Shown here piece by piece: positions 34,389 to 47,085 of a DNA stretch of 64,000 nt (its first letter is position 1; every line of letters starts with the position of its first letter). Location of the stretch: NCBI RefSeq assembly GCF_900964775.1, contig NC_041818.1:9507332-9571331 (forward strand). Direction: 5' to 3'. A program made the translations under genes and the position numbers. This DNA comes from Scleropages formosus. Taxonomy: Eukaryota > Chordata > Actinopteri > Osteoglossiformes > Osteoglossidae. A model generated the notes under the pieces. It saw nothing but the letters and a program-made list of their open reading frames with translations, had not been told where the DNA came from and ran no database searches.

Positions 34389-35100
34389 CACACATACATT
34401 ACTGCCAGTCAGGGCGGCCTCATCACAGCCACGTGCAGGCGGTGGATCCCTTCGCGCTCCCTCAGTAAAGTAGCTCCACACCGACCGCTGCTTTTTACTG
34501 CGCTGTGTGATGAACTTATTATTTCACAAGTGAAATGTACAGTTTGCCTTAGGTCTTTCACTAATATGGGTGGTGCAGTCATTCTCTTTTTAAGCTCGCA
34601 CATTTTATTTTGTTAAATGCTAAATGTGTTTGGACGAAAACGTTGAATTGGAGCATACCGTCAGGGCATCAGTCAAGTGTTGCGATGCAAGTGTCTCTTG
34701 AAGTTCTAGAGTAATATAAAGTGAGTGTGTGGGCACCCAGGGGGGAGAACTACTTTTTTGACATCGAAGTTAGTTGAGGCGATCGGGCGGTGGGGGCGGA
34801 TTTTATGCCTGAAAATGGGGTGTGCTGAGGCTCCCCGGTACATACACACACACAGGGACACACAGAGACTCATACACAGGCTCACACACACACAAAAAAA
34901 ACACACAAACTATACAAGCCGTTTCATTGTGCGGCTGTGGGAGACAGTTTATTGAAAGCGTTGCACTCGTTTTTGTTTTGTTTTGTTTTTTTTTTTGGTT
35001 TTTTTTTTTTTTTGGTCATAGCGAGTCAGTAAGTTGCGTTACGTTTTCGTGGAGCAGGTTACAGATACAAGTCAAGTTTCACATAAAAGAGGCAGCTAGC
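33491..35100. other. Intergenic with microsatellites
   Basis: No exon recognised. A purine-rich stretch lies at 33745-33870. A compound (AC)n(AT)n lies at 34300-34385, and CA-rich runs at 34843-34905. T-rich runs lie at 34978-35014. Confidence 0.5.
34308..34386. repeat. Compound AC/AT microsatellite
   Basis: ACAC-rich and ATAC-rich units followed by about 12 AT units. It produces several meaningless open frames of Thr-His and Tyr-Ile type. Confidence 0.9.
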
Positions 35101-35240
35101 TTAGCCTAGCAACGGCGGAATTCCTCGCAGGGGGGAGATAAAGGAGATAGAAGAGGAAAAAGGACGAGTAAAAACGAAAAGACCCGAAAAGGCGAGCGCG
35201 TTTCGGTGGACGAAGACAGAGAGGCGCAGGCCTCCGGGAC
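35100..35240 (+). promoter_or_regulatory. Candidate RCOR2 leader exon
   Basis: A purine-rich, CpG-containing stretch with no long frame that ends in CCGGGACA/GTAAGGTG, a good + strand splice donor. The RCOR2 coding exon has its acceptor 6 bases before the ATG (TTGTCAG ending at 36767), so a separate leader exon is required. This is the best-looking candidate by eye. Confidence 0.4.
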
Positions 35241-35295
35241 AGTAAGGTGCTTCATTTACCTGTTTATTTATAAAGTGTTTTAACTCTTTATCAGG

Positions 35296-35321
35296 AGTGT
35301 GTGTGTGTGTGTGTGTGTGTG
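35296..35321. repeat. TG microsatellite
   Basis: Thirteen TG units, about 60 bases after the candidate RCOR2 leader donor. Confidence 0.9.
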
Positions 35322-36033
35322 CCGGCGGTCCGGAGCACTGACGTTCCAGATCGTCGCTCCTTTGAAACACTGACTGTTTCCTCCTGCTCAGATTCCTCTG
35401 AAAGGAAGCTCACAGAAAAACGTTGCGGGGGATAACTTGTTAACGACGTGAAAAGCCGGCACTTAGACAGGGGGGGTGAATAAAAGAGGAGGCCGAGGGC
35501 AGATAAAATGGTAACTGGGATGTTCCTCACTTGGCTCTTCTCTTGTCTTCTTGTCTTGTGGATCTTCGGCTCTTCTTAGTTTAATAATAATGGACCTGCA
35601 TCGGCTCCCCAGGGATCGGAGATTAAAAACGGCAGAGAAGAGGATGAAAACTTAAGTTTTAACGAAACGTGCAAATAAATAAATAAAATATACTTTGATT
35701 TCGATTCCACATATCGAAATGGGAGGTAAATAAATTTAAAACAAATGCATACCGTCGTCTTTTATTCATGAAATCATAGACGCAACATATTATCCTCAGA
35801 ACTGCTGGGATTTATGGAAATGACTGTTGATAATCATCATGTGTTCAGTCTTCGCTGGTTTTGGTCAAGGGGACGAATGGAACTTGTCTTTTCTTTTCTG
35901 TGATGATCATGATGGGAGTGATATTGCGATGAACAGCAGCTCACATTGTGGCTTCCAGCAACCAGGGTTAAGCACTTTGACCAACTGTTCAAAAAGGACA
36001 AAGATTGGTTTTGTGATGGAAACCATCTGTAAA

Positions 36034-36062
36034 CCCCCCCCCCCCCCCCCCAAAAAAAAAAA
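36034..36062. repeat. C run followed by A run
   Basis: Eighteen C directly followed by about 11 A. No function is evident. Confidence 0.9.
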
Positions 36063-36773
36063 CATAGATCTGTGATGACCAGTAGAAAAGTGGCAACAAT
36101 GTTACATCACATGTGCAGCATTTCATTATTTAATGTAATAGATAGAAGATGCACTATTTGGATCATTTGTAAGTGGAATCAGATTGTCTCATTGTATATA
36201 ACTAATAAATTGTGAAATGAAACCACCTACACGACACTTCGGGATCGTGCAAAGGCGGGCAATATTTACGTTCCAAGTAAGGTATTAGATTCTTTCCCTT
36301 TCATTAATCAAGTGGACTTCACGTGTCGCTGAATGATAAGGGTTAATTTGATCATTGTGCCCTGGTGATAGGAATCTGTCGGAAAGTAACCTGCACCAAC
36401 CCGTCCCGGTGATTCGTTTCTGTCTTCCACAACGTTGCAACCTTACTGCCAAATGGGCATGTCACTGACGGTAGCGGTCCTTGCTTTAAACGAGATAAAA
36501 TTTTGTGCATATGTTTGACTTTTTTTTTTGCTAGAGAATGCTTTGGATAGTAACGGGAGCACTGTCTGTCATCTTCCGATACAAGCACTCGGTATTACAA
36601 CACAAGTCGTTTCGAGACTCGTCACCTTACGCGACCCGTCTAAATTGGCCTAGAGGAATATTCAGCTTCACAGTTGGGTCATTTATGTCGGATGTGTACC
36701 TGTATAAATTCTTAGCCTTCCTAGAAAGGGGTGCCTACTAATGTGATGAATTTGTTTGCGTTGTCAGGGAGCC

Positions 36774-39700
36774 ATGCCCTCTGTGATGGAGAGGTCTGGG
36801 GCTGGGGTGCTGTCCCGAAGCAGGGCTAAAAATGTTTCCAATGGCAACAGCCAGCATTCCGAGGAGGAGAGCAGCGACGAGGAAAATACTCATGGTTTGG
36901 GTCTATACACTAATTCTTACACATTGGCGGGCAGACCACATGTCATCAGTATTGAGAGATATATTTACAGTACTAAAATTCTGCTGTTCTTATGCATGCC
37001 ACTTCACCGTACAACACTGTAGCCATTTATATTCCTGAGATTTTCTTCTAACTTCACTTTGTCGCAGAAATTGTAAAAAGCATTGTACATTGTTCCTAAG
37101 CAGTTTAGTACCTTTTAACGCCATTCCATGTCTACCGATAATATTACTAAATAAAATTTTCTTTTAGTTTTTCCTGCTCACGGTACCAAACTATTTTAGC
37201 ACAAAATGTACATGTTTGTGTACTACTTTGAAGTGACCCAGTGGGGTATGGGATTGAACCTGGGTGAGGGTGTGTGGAGTTTTGTATATTCTCCCTGTTT
37301 GCAATCCAAAGACGTGAACGGAAGAAAGCAGTGGTAAACCACTTCCATACCTTCTTTTACCATGAAACGACAGCTGTTCACAAGGTTGAGTCCAATTTCA
37401 TTCAACGGCACATACCATCTCCTACAATATTTTTTATTGCACGGTGCTCTTCTGTCATTTCACTGCAGCACTCAGTTTGTACGTCATAGGTTTAAAAACT
37501 GCATGACATCAAGATGCTGCGTAAGTTGTTTCGCCACATTTTACGATGAGCTTTGGGTCTTGACCATAAGTTTTTTTTTTTTTTTGTACGATTTCCGGAA
37601 GGTGAATTTGGAGACGTGTGTAATGCATATTGAGTCTGGAATTAAAGTATTTCACTGTCATATGTTATGTGTTCTGATGCATAGGACTGTGGCTCTTGTA
37701 AAAGGAAGTGTAACGTCCCAGTGTGCTTTTTGCAATACTTGATCCACCCAGAAATGAGTTTGGACTGGTCATCTGGAGAATTTGTAATTATTTTAATAAC
37801 TCGTCACTTTACCTGGACATTTGCGTAGAAGTCGGGCACAAATGGAAATGTTTTCTGAACACTACTGGACTGTCTCTCTTGAAGGACCAGAGTTGCTGTT
37901 TCCCTGCCTCCTTGTTCCAAAGGCCTGTTTCACACCAAAACTTGAGTGTCTATATGCAAACGTACCGTTGCGGTATCACAGTTACACAGTTGAAGCATTT
38001 TCCTTCGGGCCTTGTATATAAGTTTTTATCATTTCAGTCATTTCCTAGTTAACTTAGTTCCTGTTTCCCTTAATCACCTCCTCTCAGCTTTGCCTTTTTC
38101 CCTTCAGCGTACGGTCTGCCCTCTCTTTCCAACTGCATATGTGATTGTAAGGTGCTCGTATCTGTTTTTGTTTCTGCAGACAGCATGATCCGAGTTGGAG
38201 GGGACTATCAGGCTCAAATTCCAGAATATAAACCCGGTAAGAAGTGTTTTTAGTACGAATATGATCAAACAAAGAGAAATGGGGAGGGGGCACTGGTGCA
38301 GCAAAATGAGATTCTTAATTTTTGGCTATTGCCATTTGTGCGTGTGAGTGATGGTAATCAAAAAGCGTAGGAGAAACGGTCTAAAGTGTAATCAGGTTGG
38401 GAGGGATTTTACCTAGTTTTGTTAGTCTGTAAGGATCTAGACAAATGTAAAGGTTTACCTGTATATCTGCGTGTGAGAAATGGGAAAGGTTGGTATTGCG
38501 TCTGTGCTGATAGACACTAAAGACTGCAGGCTTGTGTCCACAGATAGTCTAGCTTGCTACAATGAGAAGGATCAGAGGAGCATGCTGGTCTGGTCTCCTA
38601 ACGTGACCGTGTCTGACGCAAAGTGTAAGAAACACTTCTATTTCAATATTTGTGACCAGAGAAGTGGAAACTTGAATATTCAGACACTCACAACCCTTGC
38701 TGTTCCCCCCCCCCCCCCCCCCCTTCATCTCAGTGGATGAATACATTCTGATGGCAAAGGAGAAACATGGATACAATATGGAGCAGGTACACTGGATATT
38801 TTCCTCATAACTGGCCTTTTCATTGTTGCACATCAGTGTATTGGTTCAGCTGTACCTATACTGTAAAGTGTTTTAGCTTTCCTAGATGGATAATATGTGT
38901 GGTTAAGAAGTACAAGATGAATTAGGTCACATGCTAATAAAGTGTGTAGTTCTACATTTCATGTAGAAAATGTAGTTTCCAGTCTTCTGGGTGTAAGTTG
39001 ACAATATTCTTTCAGCAGGAGGAACACAGGACGGTGTCAGACCGTCAAAGCTCACAATGTTGGAGCTTACCACTGGCCCTTCACTCAGAGCACCCCAGTG
39101 CACTCCCCACCACTTTGCAATATTGTTAAAGTATTTGGGAAATGACTGGGGATTAAATAATGCATGAACTCAAAACTAGTGCTTTTAAATGTAATTCTGA
39201 GATACCAGAACAGATATAAATGTGTTACAAGTTCTTAAACCAGTTAAAATATCAACAGATGCAGTTTCTTTTTAAAAACCAGACACACTGCACCTTTTTT
39301 TTTTATTATTAAAAAAAAAAAAAAAAAAAAAAACTGGTTCTGTATTTCTTACTAAGCATGTCTTCCTTTGTTTTCCCAGGCACTTGGCATGTTGCTGTGG
39401 CACAAGCATGATGTGGAGAAGTCCCTGGCTGACCTGGCCAACTTCACCCCCTTCCCGGACGAGTGGACAGTGGAGGACAAGGTGCTGTTTGAGCAGGCCT
39501 TCAGCTTCCATGGCAAGAGCTTCCATCGCATCCAGCAGATGGTGAGGAGGAAGCTGATGAACCTGCTTATTAGTTGCAGTCTTCTTTCTACGTGCTGTCT
39601 CTTCAGTCCTCTCTTTGAGTAATGCGATTACACCTGGTCAACTAGAGACTGTCTGCAGCTGTATCGTAAGGAAGGGGCTGCTGTCAAGCTGCTGTCGCTG

Positions 39701-41843
39701 CTTTGTCTTCCAGCTGCCTGACAAGCTGATTTCCAGTCTTGTGAAGTACTACTACTCTTGGAAGAAGACCCGAACACGCACTAGCGTCATGGACAGGCAG
39801 GCTCGTAGGCTGGGGAGCAAGCGGGAAAAGGATGACAGGCGAGTTGGCTGGGGATGTTGGGATGGGGGAGAGGAAGTGAGACCATGGCACAAAGGAGGGA
39901 ACTGTAAAGTAGGTGGATGGTCGGCTGAATGTATGCGAGCTACGTTTGCAGATGAGTCAAACTTTTTTTTTTTTTTTTTTTAAAATGTCTAGCAATGACG
40001 AAATAGAAGAAGGCGATGCAGCAAGTGACAGCGACTTAGAAGACGACACTAAAAAAGAGGTGAATATTTCTATAAAAATCTTATGTGCTCAATGCTTTGT
40101 TCAAATAAAGTAACATCGCTCTAGTTTTCCTGTGATTGGGCATCGTTTCTCCATTACTCACCATAGAAGGACAGTTCTGTAGCATGAAGCCACGTATAGC
40201 AGTTCGGGTGATTCTGGGGTAATGCTGGGATTACGCTGTTCATTTAGCAGTCTCTTGCCCAGATTCCCAAGCAGAGCACCTGCACTGGAGGTGGAGGCGA
40301 AAAGGGGGCTTCTGGCCGCTGCGGTCCAATCAGGAAAGAGAACCAGAGCGGACAGTACCGGCACCACCCGCTCCGTGCTAGACGCCGTCCCCCAAAGGGA
40401 ATGCACTTGATCCAAGAGGATATCACATCGCTGTCAGTTTCCCCTGAGATGGGGGCCTTGGTGCTGAGGCAGCTGGACAGCCAGTTAGTGTCTCTGAAAA
40501 GACAGGTACTGTTTACCCTTCTGTCAGGTCACAGTTCTTACCCTTCTAAAGTAGTACGAGTGGATAATGTACAGTAGTTTATATGTTAAATGAATCTTTG
40601 CTTGTGTTTACCCTCCCCTTTTGGGACACAAGGTACAGAACATTAAACAAGCAAACAGCAGCTTGAAGCAGAGCCTGGATGGAGGGATTGACTCAATGCG
40701 TCCATCAGAGGTATCGCATTAGAACAAGAGCAAGCGCTGGATGTGGAGAGTAGTGTGCATTCAGGTTGCAGAGAAGCTTCCTAACACCATCTTCCTTTTT
40801 ACAGCCTGCTGCCAAGATCAGCTCCCGCTGGACCACGGAGGAGCAGCTACTGGCTGTGCAGGGTGAGGAGCTGTAACTCTGCTGCTCCAACTGGAGTTAT
40901 TCTTAGTTTAGTACATGTCCTGGGTCTGTCTGTTTCTAATAAGCTTTAATGGAGGTCTAAAAGGTAAACTGTCTTCATCAGGGTTTGTTCATGTCTCTGC
41001 GTTGCACCTTCGAGGCTGTGCACTCAGAGGGCAACGGGGTTATTGGCTATGCGGAGTGGAATGGACAATTTGTGGACTGTATAATTGTCTCCTTTTTGCC
41101 CCCCAGCCATCAGGCGGTACGGCAGGGACCTGGCAGCCATCGCAGAGGTCATTGGGAACAAGACAGTCTCCCAGGTTAGTTCGTTCTTCATCAGCTACCG
41201 GCGGCGCTTCAACCTAGAGGAGGTGCTGCGTGAATGGCAAGCGGAGCAGGAGGTGAAGGCTGGACGCTCGGAGGATATGAAAGGGCTGGATGGGGTAGAA
41301 GGAGGCATACTGGGGGCCACTGAGGATGAAGAGGTGAGGAAAGGATGGAAGAGAGTAGATGTTAAATATTTGCAGTGCGATGAAATAAACCGTGAAAAGA
41401 GGAACTGGAAAAGCATGTATAAGACAGTGTTGCTGCTAGAGGAGGGGGAGGAGGAGGAGCCAACTAATGTCTCCGTCTTCTCTCAGGTCCAAATGACTGG
41501 CGTTCCCCCTTCCTCCCCTCCCTCCATGGGCGGCACTGTCGGAAATAACGCCAGTTCAAACCAAACCCCACCTCCCCTGTCCCAACCGCCCCCTTTGCTG
41601 CGTCCCGGGCCGCCCCCTGCCCCTCCCAGCCTCCTACGGCAGCCCCCTCCTTTGCAAACACGGCCTCTACAAACCCGGACCCCTCACAACCACCCACCTC
41701 CGCCCCTGATCCGCCCAGCCATCTCCTCAGCTCTCCAGCGAAACTCGATGGGCTCTGCTTCAAATTCCTCGTCTTCCACAACACTGGGCCAGCTGCCTCC
41801 TTCGCTGGTGGGGCTGAAGGTGGAGCCCCCTCATTCTCACTGA
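36774..41843 (+). CDS. rcor2: REST corepressor 2, twelve coding exons
   Basis: A nuclear scaffold that holds the demethylase LSD1/KDM1A and HDAC1/2 to silence genes, important in stem and neural cells. Coding exons are 36774-36894, 38180-38236, 38544-38624, 38734-38786, 39380-39541, 39714-39838, 39993-40059, 40263-40505, 40633-40710, 40805-40862, 41107-41333 and 41487-41843. They join in frame to 542 residues (human 523). The N-terminus MPSVMERSG and [12 protein letters not shown] matches human. An ELM2 domain lies at about 42-125. SANT1 ([15 protein letters not shown] to YYYSWKKTR) is at about 131-178, and SANT2 ([19 protein letters not shown] to YRRRFN) at about 336-385. The C-terminus is a proline-rich tail with PPPLIRPA. 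Exon 6 ends at a GC donor (CAG/GCGAGT). The acceptor of exon 4 is preceded by 19 C. Identification is firm. Confidence 0.97.
37225..37325 (+). repeat. Degenerate SINE fragment in RCOR2 intron 1
   Basis: Contains GTGTGTGGAGTTTTGTATATTC, cut and diverged, then TGCAATCCAAAGACGTGAAC. This corresponds to the middle of the SINE at 16005-16350. It is old and truncated. Confidence 0.45.
38705..38723 (+). repeat. C homopolymer at the RCOR2 exon 4 acceptor
   Basis: Nineteen C make up most of the polypyrimidine tract, ending 10 bases before the acceptor CAG at 38731-38733. Confidence 0.95.
39313..39333. repeat. Poly(A) run
   Basis: About 20 A directly after a T run, in RCOR2 intron 4. Confidence 0.9.
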
Positions 41844-42749
41844 TTTTTAATTTTTATTTTGGGAGGGCAAAGTGGACATTTGAGAAAAGTATCACAAGGG
41901 AGTACAAAGACGACTGCGGATACCGGTGGTACGGCAATTATATTGCTCTCGTCATCCCTCTACCTCTTAATTACCCTGTAACTTATTCTCCCTCCCCATG
42001 TTCTTACACATCTCAGACAGCAGAACCAGTCAATAACACCCTTAACCACCACTGCCACCCCCTCACACCTTCACTACTACTGCCCCCTGAACCGAACTGT
42101 GACAAAGCAGCTAGCTACAGGATTGGCTGAATGCTCCATCTGAGTCTCTGGGCCAAAAGGCAGAACACACCTACACATCTCCATTTCCATGGCAACATAG
42201 GTATACAGGTTCAGTCATTACCCCCAGAAACAGCTCTCCATAGTTTAAAAATTAAGCAAAATTTAAAAAGTATATACCAGACTTCAAATTCCGGTGTATA
42301 CTTCAGGTCCCATCTTTAGGTTGGACTGGTCTTTTGTTTCCGTGGCAACAACAGAACATTTCACTGGCAGATTTTGGTGGACAGGAGGGCTGTATGGGTT
42401 ATCAGTCATTCTGGCACAAAGTATGACAAGAGGGATGATCAGTTTTTCATAGGAAAGGAGTAACCTAGTATTGCTAGTGTGATGGGTAAAACTCGGCGAC
42501 TAGACTCGAACCTGCTAGATATAGACAGTAGCTTAGAATAAAGTGAGCAGTACCCTTACAACTGACTCAAACACTGACATATTAGACATGCAACCATGCA
42601 TGGAATCTGCTTATTCAAACACTGATACAACACCATCTGAAAGAGAATTAGCATCCTTTTTCTTTTTTTGTGAACGTGCGTGATGTGCTTGTGTGTTACA
42701 GATGAATTGCTTGCGGTTTTGAAGTTTTTTTTTTTTTTCCTGGAATAAA
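41844..42749 (+). other. RCOR2 3' untranslated region
   Basis: Inferred 3' UTR. It runs from the TGA to a strong AATAAA at 42744-42749. An earlier AATAAA at 42537-42542 could give a shorter form. Confidence 0.6.
42744..42749 (+). terminator. RCOR2 poly(A) signal
   Basis: AATAAA following a 15-base T run. It lies about 280 bases from the convergent MARK2 poly(A) signal. Confidence 0.55.
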
Positions 42750-43030
42750 TATGAACTTCATCTGTGTTGTCACCGTTTGCGGAAGAAGTGACGTTAGCCA
42801 AGTTGGCGGACCTTTGCCCATGTCTCGGCTACACAGAGCAGCACGCTTGTTTGTGCTGTCGTTTGCACGGGTGGATTGAGAGTCGTCCAAGTACAGCTTT
42901 GACATGTGAAGGTCAAGTATTTCATAAACACTACTGAATTGAAACACTTGCCTTGCTAGACAGTTTGCACCAAGGCTTGAGGGAACCTTTAGCCAATACT
43001 TCGCAGTGACACTAAGCGACTGAACACTAG

Positions 43031-43036
43031 TTTATT
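43031..43036 (-). terminator. MARK2 poly(A) signal
   Basis: AATAAA on the - strand (TTTATT on +). It is the last such signal before the RCOR2 end. Confidence 0.5.
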
Positions 43037-44755
43037 TTAATGCCATTTGATTTTATTACTATCATTGAAGTTTTCCTCACAAAAAAATGAACAAAAATAC
43101 ATTTTGAGCTGTCCTGACACAAAAAAAAAAAAATTACAGCAATGGAAAATGTGACAATCAACCCTGAAAAAAAAAGGATTCCCAGCACCTTTAACAATCT
43201 GGAAAAGAGCAAAAATTACATTAAAAACAAAATATCAGGTAAAAATGCACAGGTGTTCCCCTTAACATTTTACTTGTATAATAATGACCACCCTGCCAGC
43301 CTCCTCCTTCCTCCACACTTATTAAATTTGTAGTGGTCTTTGTGTTCCTAACCGTGGCACCACTAAAGCACACTTGCAGTGGTCGACAACGGGAGAGGTG
43401 CCACGGTCCCATTGCACAGGTGTGGGTGTGTGTGTGGGCACAGCCAACGGTTCACCAAGCTCACATGCACACAGGCAGTTGTCACTTCCACTACGGCTCA
43501 TGAGCTCAACCTGTACAGGAGCTGCTTGTTGGAGTCTTAAGGACAATGGGTGACACACCCAGCTACGTGATGGATTCAGTCAGACCAAACACCACCACGA
43601 CATCCCCTCAGCACGGTCGAGGGAGCCTGTGCCTGCCAACTCACAGGTTATAGTCCAGCAATACAAAGCTTGCGAACAGCACGCGCGAGAGAACGTGCAG
43701 GGCTCCATGAAGTACGCTTAGAACTTCCGACACCACCTTGACTCTCAAACCAACGTAGATCAAGTTCTCAAATTTGCACCGATCGTTACTCATGGCACAT
43801 CGTGAAAGCACACAGCTGCAGCAGTAAACCCTGCATGAAGACGAGGTGGAACGGAGTAACAGGAGTGTGTCCTTTGAAAAGAGCCAGGAGACCTAACCCC
43901 TCCCCACACAGAATTCTGTACAAGCAACTAAAGGTGCAGATGGACGTAAAGGGATTCCTGCAGCATTTATCTCCACAGTAAAGCAATGACGACACATGAT
44001 ACCGTGGTCACTGGTCAGAATAAAAAGCCTGACCGTGGCTCCTCTGCAGTTACTTGCTGGTGACCTTCATTCTACACCAAAGAAAGAGTCAAGAACTGAG
44101 AAGCTGCACTCTAGAGTGACCCTCAACAGGCATATGTGGCAAATGGATGAAAATTCATCACTGCAAAATTCCCAGTCTCAATGAACGCAAAGCAACTCAT
44201 GATCTCGGCAGCACAAACTGGACTACTGTAACTTAGTCCTCTGGTTGATCAATTACCTAGCCCTTACAATCATGAATCACTTTTCACGTATGCTGATGAG
44301 AGCCAATTGCCGCTCAAACATCCTGCAGCAGCACAAACACAGGTGCATAGTTTACACACCTCCGCGGCTCCCGGACCGGGGTGGTCTCTGCCTGGACTCG
44401 GACACAGCCAAGCTAAAACCAAACTGTGGAGGTCAACACTCACTATGTCTGTGCAGGGGGGAGGGAAAGAGGGGGGGGGAAAAAAAAAAAAAAAAAAAAA
44501 AAAAAAACTGGTCATTTATCAACAACACTAATAAAAATGCCAAAAATGAATCAATAATACACTAAACCAAGATGAATGAGCAATAGTCAATTCAGATCAT
44601 CGTTATTACAGTTAAGATCAATTTTATAAAAACTACCCATACAATCACTGTGGAAAGGATATGTTGCGAGGCCAACAACATTTTGGTTGAAAAGAGATGT
44701 CACCCCCATGCACCACATTACACCCTTCAATCAAAACAGTGATAACAGCAACAAC

Positions 44756-44786
44756 AATAACAATAATAATAATAATAATAATAATA
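44756..44786. repeat. AAT microsatellite
   Basis: About nine AAT units in the MARK2 3' UTR. Confidence 0.9.
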
Positions 44787-45372
44787 GGTGATAAGGACTG
44801 TGCGAATCCACAAGCCTTGTCTGTCTCTCCTCCCTCCAAAGTTCAGTGCGGGTGGGGGTGAGACCATTTCTCCATCCTTCCCCTTTGACCGGAAAGGGGG
44901 GGAGGGGGGAGTTTTAGCAGAGGGAAACACACTGGTTCAAGCCAACTCATTCTCAAAAATGTACAAACAAAACCAAGTTTAAACAAAATGAAAATTCTCT
45001 CTTCCAGTGATAATATATTTCAGATATTTATATATTTATAGATACTATTTATATTTTATTTTTCTTCAGGAAGGCTTGGGGAAAGCAAGATGGGAGTCTC
45101 ACGTTCAGTTTTACATTCTTTGTACAAAGGCAAGATCCAACTGAACAAACACAAAATGACAAAAGAAGGTCGTTCAACTTGCTTATACTTATAATAGTCA
45201 GTTTTTTCCAGAAAGGCAAAAAAAAAAAAAAAAAAAAAGACTCGTTCCAGTGCAGCGCTTCAAACAAACTAGTAACTCAATAAGTCTAGTTCATCTATCC
45301 ATTATTACACAACTGGCCCTCAATCAGTTTGTTCAGTAACGGACCCTTGTAGAAGAAAATGCCACTGGATGA

Positions 45373-45396
45373 GGGGGGGGGGGGGGGGGGGGGGGG
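45373..45396. repeat. G homopolymer, 24 bases
   Basis: Pure G on the + strand, within the MARK2 3' UTR (C in the transcript). Confidence 0.95.
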
Positions 45397-46057
45397 TGCA
45401 TTTAGGGCACAACTGTCAAGAAGTGGTTTCGACTGCGATGCTGGAGAGTTTCAGAGTTTGCCCTCGGGGTATAACCGCACTCTGCGGTGGCATATGCTTG
45501 GCAGGCGAGGGCGTCGCTTCCCCCGCATCTAAAGGACACCCACAAACGGGAGACAAGTAGGATCATGTTTTAACTGTAGCTCTCTGGTGATGGTGGTGGT
45601 GGTGGGGGGGGGGCTGGTTCACATAGCAATAGCTTTTTTCAATTTCAGTGAAGAGAGCCAAACAGGTCTAAGACAAATGGTGCTGCTGATACTCCAGTCT
45701 TCTAAACAGAAGTGAGAGTTGTGAAGAAAGTAAGCAGCTGGCAAAAGATCGGGGCAAATGTTCCAATTCGTTCACGGGGGGAGATGTGACGGTGCAGGTA
45801 TGAAGGACTCTGGGTAAAAGACGAGAAGAAAGGGTCTCTAAAGGGCCAAAAGTATACTCCCTCCCCCCAAGCAGGCGATGCGTACAGATGGCACCTGGCA
45901 GCCAGTCGGTCCCGTCCCGTCCCCTCTTCGGCTCCTGGTGGGGACTCTGCTCACGCACCTAGCGTGTGCCAGTAGCGCTTCACAGCCTCAGTTGATCCTG
46001 CTCCTGGGTCTCGCCCTCTCCAGTGTAAAGAGCCCAGTTCATCACTCTTGGGGTGGG

Positions 46058-47048
46058 TTACAGCTTGAGCTCATTCGCAATCTTGGAGGCGATGTTCTTG
46101 AAGGCGATGGAGGTGCCCGAGATGCGCTTGAAGCGCACGCCATTGAGCGAGAGGCGGGGCAGCTTACACACCTCCATCTCCCACTGGACAAAATTGTCCC
46201 GTGACGGGTCTCCCGACATGCACAGCAGCATGTAGCGCTCGCGCAGCTCGTACTCGCAGCTGTTGGAGTCCAGCACCTTGCGGATCTCCTTCATCATCTC
46301 GCTGGGCTCCATGGAAGACGTGGTCTTCATGCTCCAGGTGAAGCGCAGCGAGCGTGGCTTGGGGTCCTTGGGCGGGGGCGTGCCACCGGGCACCGGAGAG
46401 GACGACGACAGCGAGTCTTTGTTCTCGTCGCCGGTGGAGCCCAGCATGCTGCCAGGGCCCTTCTCACTCTTGTCCCCGCTGCTGCTCAGCATGGGCCTGA
46501 AGCAGGGCAGACAGGAAGGTCAGAGGTCATAGGTACGAGTAGCGCACGGGACAGGCGAGAACAGAGGAAGAAGAGGATGAAGAGGACGGGGTGAGGAGTA
46601 ACATGAGAGAACCGCGGTGAGTACGAGACAAGCGGCATCAGCATGACGTTTGGAAGGAGAGGACAAACATGAGGGTGCCAATGGGTGGGGAGAGGAGAAG
46701 GGAGGAAAAAGGTCACGAGCCAGAGACTAGGAAGCAGAGCCAGAGACTGGGGAGGCAGCCCAGCCTCACAGCCTCCCTTCTCCTGTGAAGATCAAAAGAA
46801 CCCCTCGCAGGCCACAATTCACACCCGGAGCAGAAAGCGTTCGGCTCTCGCTGCAGCAGAACCGAAGGTGCGGCTCTCGCTCGGTTTCTGCTACGCCGCG
46901 CAGCGCCGGGTACTAAATTATGGATGATGGCACATCTCTGCAAACATGGAGCAACGGAGAACGGACAGCAGACCTGCACACCTACTACAGCAAGAGGGGT
47001 AAGCAGCAGAAATGGTGTTGCGCGGAAGAGGAGGAGCAGCAGCAGCCC

Positions 47049-47085
<37 letters not shown>

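Larger units (their letters stand above)
43031..46057 (-). other. MARK2 3' untranslated region
   Basis: About 3 kb with no coding signal, between the MARK2 stop and the - strand AATAAA at 43031-43036. It contains an A run (44480-44507), an AAT microsatellite (44756-44786), A runs at 45219-45238, and a 24-base G run (45373-45396, C in the mRNA). Long 3' UTRs are usual for MARK genes. The length here rests on the signal only. Confidence 0.55.

Noticed and set aside
34251-34616. Several overlapping open frames at 34.2-34.6 kb
   Set aside because: Made by the AC/AT microsatellite. They are rich in Thr, His, Tyr and Ile repeats.
41167-41180. Donor-like CAG/GTTAGT inside the RCOR2 SANT2 exon
   Set aside because: Reading through gives [14 protein letters not shown], matching human QVKTFFVSYRRRFN, so it is coding rather than an intron start.
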